Assembly (NCBI GenBank): GCA_947496465.1
Contig: CANMCX010000011.1
Location: 1 to 64,000 of the forward strand
Origin: Marinifilum_A sediminis
GTDB lineage: Bacteria > Bacteroidota > Bacteroidia > Bacteroidales > Marinifilaceae
Length of the DNA stretch: 64,000 bases
Reading direction: 5' to 3'
Shown in pieces: positions 63,228 through 64,000 of the stretch. Under the pieces are notes generated by a model. The model ran no database searches, was not told where the DNA came from, and saw only the letters and a list, made by a program, of their open reading frames with translations. A program made the position numbers and the translations under genes. The first letter of the stretch is position 1. The number at the start of each line of letters is the position of its first letter.

Positions 63228-63996
63228 TTTAAATTCGATAGAATTGAAAGAGTTTCTCGATGAGAAATTTGAATTGTATAATCGGGAATCTTTTATTGGT
63301 AGTGATCCGATTCAAATTCCTAAACGATTTTCAAAAAAAGAGGATATTGAAATTGCTGGTTTTTTAAGTGCGGGAATTGCATGGGGGCAGCGTCCTACAA
63401 TAATTCGTAATGCGAATCGTCTAATGGAACTAATGGATGAGCAACCATTCGAATTTGTAACGAACGCATCGGATATTGAATTCAACACCTTTAAAGATTT
63501 TAAACATAGAACTTTTAATGGCGAGGATTGTATTTTCTTTTTAAAATCTCTTCGCAATATCTACAGGACCCACTCAGGTTTGGAGTCTGTTTTTACATTA
63601 GGATATAAACAGTCGGGTAATATTAAAGGTGCTTTATCTTATTTCAGAAAAGTGTTTTTTGAAATCGATCATCAGCAAAGAACCCAAAAGCACATTTCGA
63701 ATGTTGATAAAAAATCTGCAGCTAAGCGCTTGAATATGTTTTTGCGCTGGATGGTGAGAAAGGATGATAGGAAAATTGATTTTGGCTTATGGAATAATAT
63801 TAATATGTCAGATTTGTATTTGCCACTAGATGTACACACCGGTAATGTGGGTAGAAAATTAGGATTGCTAACAAGAAAGCAGAGCGATTGGCAATCGGTT
63901 GATGAAATAACATCAAATTTAAGAAAGTTGGATCCTACAGATCCGGTAAAGTATGATTACGCTTTGTTTGGATTGGGGATTTTTGAAAAGTTTTAG
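63220..63996 (+). CDS. TIGR02757 family protein
   Basis: 258 residues with the stop codon (TAG) at 63994-63996, so complete. It has the family's pattern: IQIPKRFSKKEDIEIAGFLSAGIAWGQR (in part, ~29-56), the KRLNMFLRWMVRKDD segment (~168-182) and PLDVHTGNVGRKLGLLTRKQ near 195-215, ending LDPTDPVKYDYALFGLGIFEKF (in part). The helical fold and VHTG/D motif recall HhH DNA-glycosylase-like proteins, but no function is established. It overlaps lolD by 8 nt. Confidence 0.82.
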   Translation: MPDLNSIELKEFLDEKFELYNRESFIGSDPIQIPKRFSKKEDIEIAGFLSAGIAWGQRPTIIRNANRLMELMDEQPFEFVTNASDIEFNTFKDFKHRTFNGEDCIFFLKSLRNIYRTHSGLESVFTLGYKQSGNIKGALSYFRKVFFEIDHQQRTQKHISNVDKKSAAKRLNMFLRWMVRKDDRKIDFGLWNNINMSDLYLPLDVHTGNVGRKLGLLTRKQSDWQSVDEITSNLRKLDPTDPVKYDYALFGLGIFEKF

Positions 63997-64000
63997 GAAT

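Overview
The window is a low-GC, chromosomal stretch of a Bacteroidota genome. Evidence for this: near-consensus TAnnTTTG −7 promoter boxes; porin-like, Omp28, DUF4783 and DUF6029 families; fused SecDF; RluB with a long charged N-terminal tail; many SPII lipoproteins. Overall protein character suggests the Marinilabiliales/Marinifilaceae side of Bacteroidales (inference only). No prophage, insertion sequence, CRISPR array or clear pseudogene was found. The window opens at the 3' end of a 5S rRNA gene, so an rRNA operon lies just to the left.

Layout. 1-4.4 kb: 5S tail, putative porin, MltF-like lytic transglycosylase, CoA-type Nudix hydrolase. 4.4-10.1 kb (minus): an archaeal-type gatE-gatD pair, then DUF2059 protein, class D beta-lactamase and CPBP protease. 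10.2-18.5 kb: NADP glutamate dehydrogenase, a large PPDK-N/receiver-like protein, LolE-like permease, NamZ (DUF1343), thioredoxin-fold protein. 18.6-23 kb: two DUF6174-like lipoproteins, TlpA, DUF6029 barrel, Omp28. 23-32.7 kb: aminotransferase, valS, RidA, a Crp/Fnr regulator with two apparent target promoters, GH20 hexosaminidase. 32.7-33.4 kb: 21-bp periodic array. 33.4-43.5 kb: NDH-2, His-rich secreted protein, glutamine synthetase, DUF4783, rlmH, giant NtrY-like kinase, MBL hydrolase. 43.5-48.7 kb (minus): LuxR-type regulator, hemerythrin protein, TPR protein, der, era. 48.8-52.7 kb: FMN riboswitch and a complete ribD-ribE-ribBA-ribH operon. 52.7-60.8 kb: pseudouridine synthase, glmM, mdh, retropepsin-like protein, secDF. 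60.8-61.2 kb: 42-bp periodic array. 61.3-64 kb: tatA, Ca/Na antiporter, lolD, TIGR02757 protein.

Three points deserve most attention. (1) A translationally coupled archaeal-type GatDE Glu-tRNA(Gln) amidotransferase in a bacterium. (2) Two unrelated intergenic arrays with exact 21-bp and 42-bp periods, each starting at the terminator of a plus-strand gene and each keeping an open frame on the minus strand; the first flips orientation in the middle. (3) A duplicated 18-bp dyad placed 38 nt upstream of a TAnnTTTG box in front of two genes directly downstream of a Crp/Fnr regulator, which looks like a small self-contained regulon.
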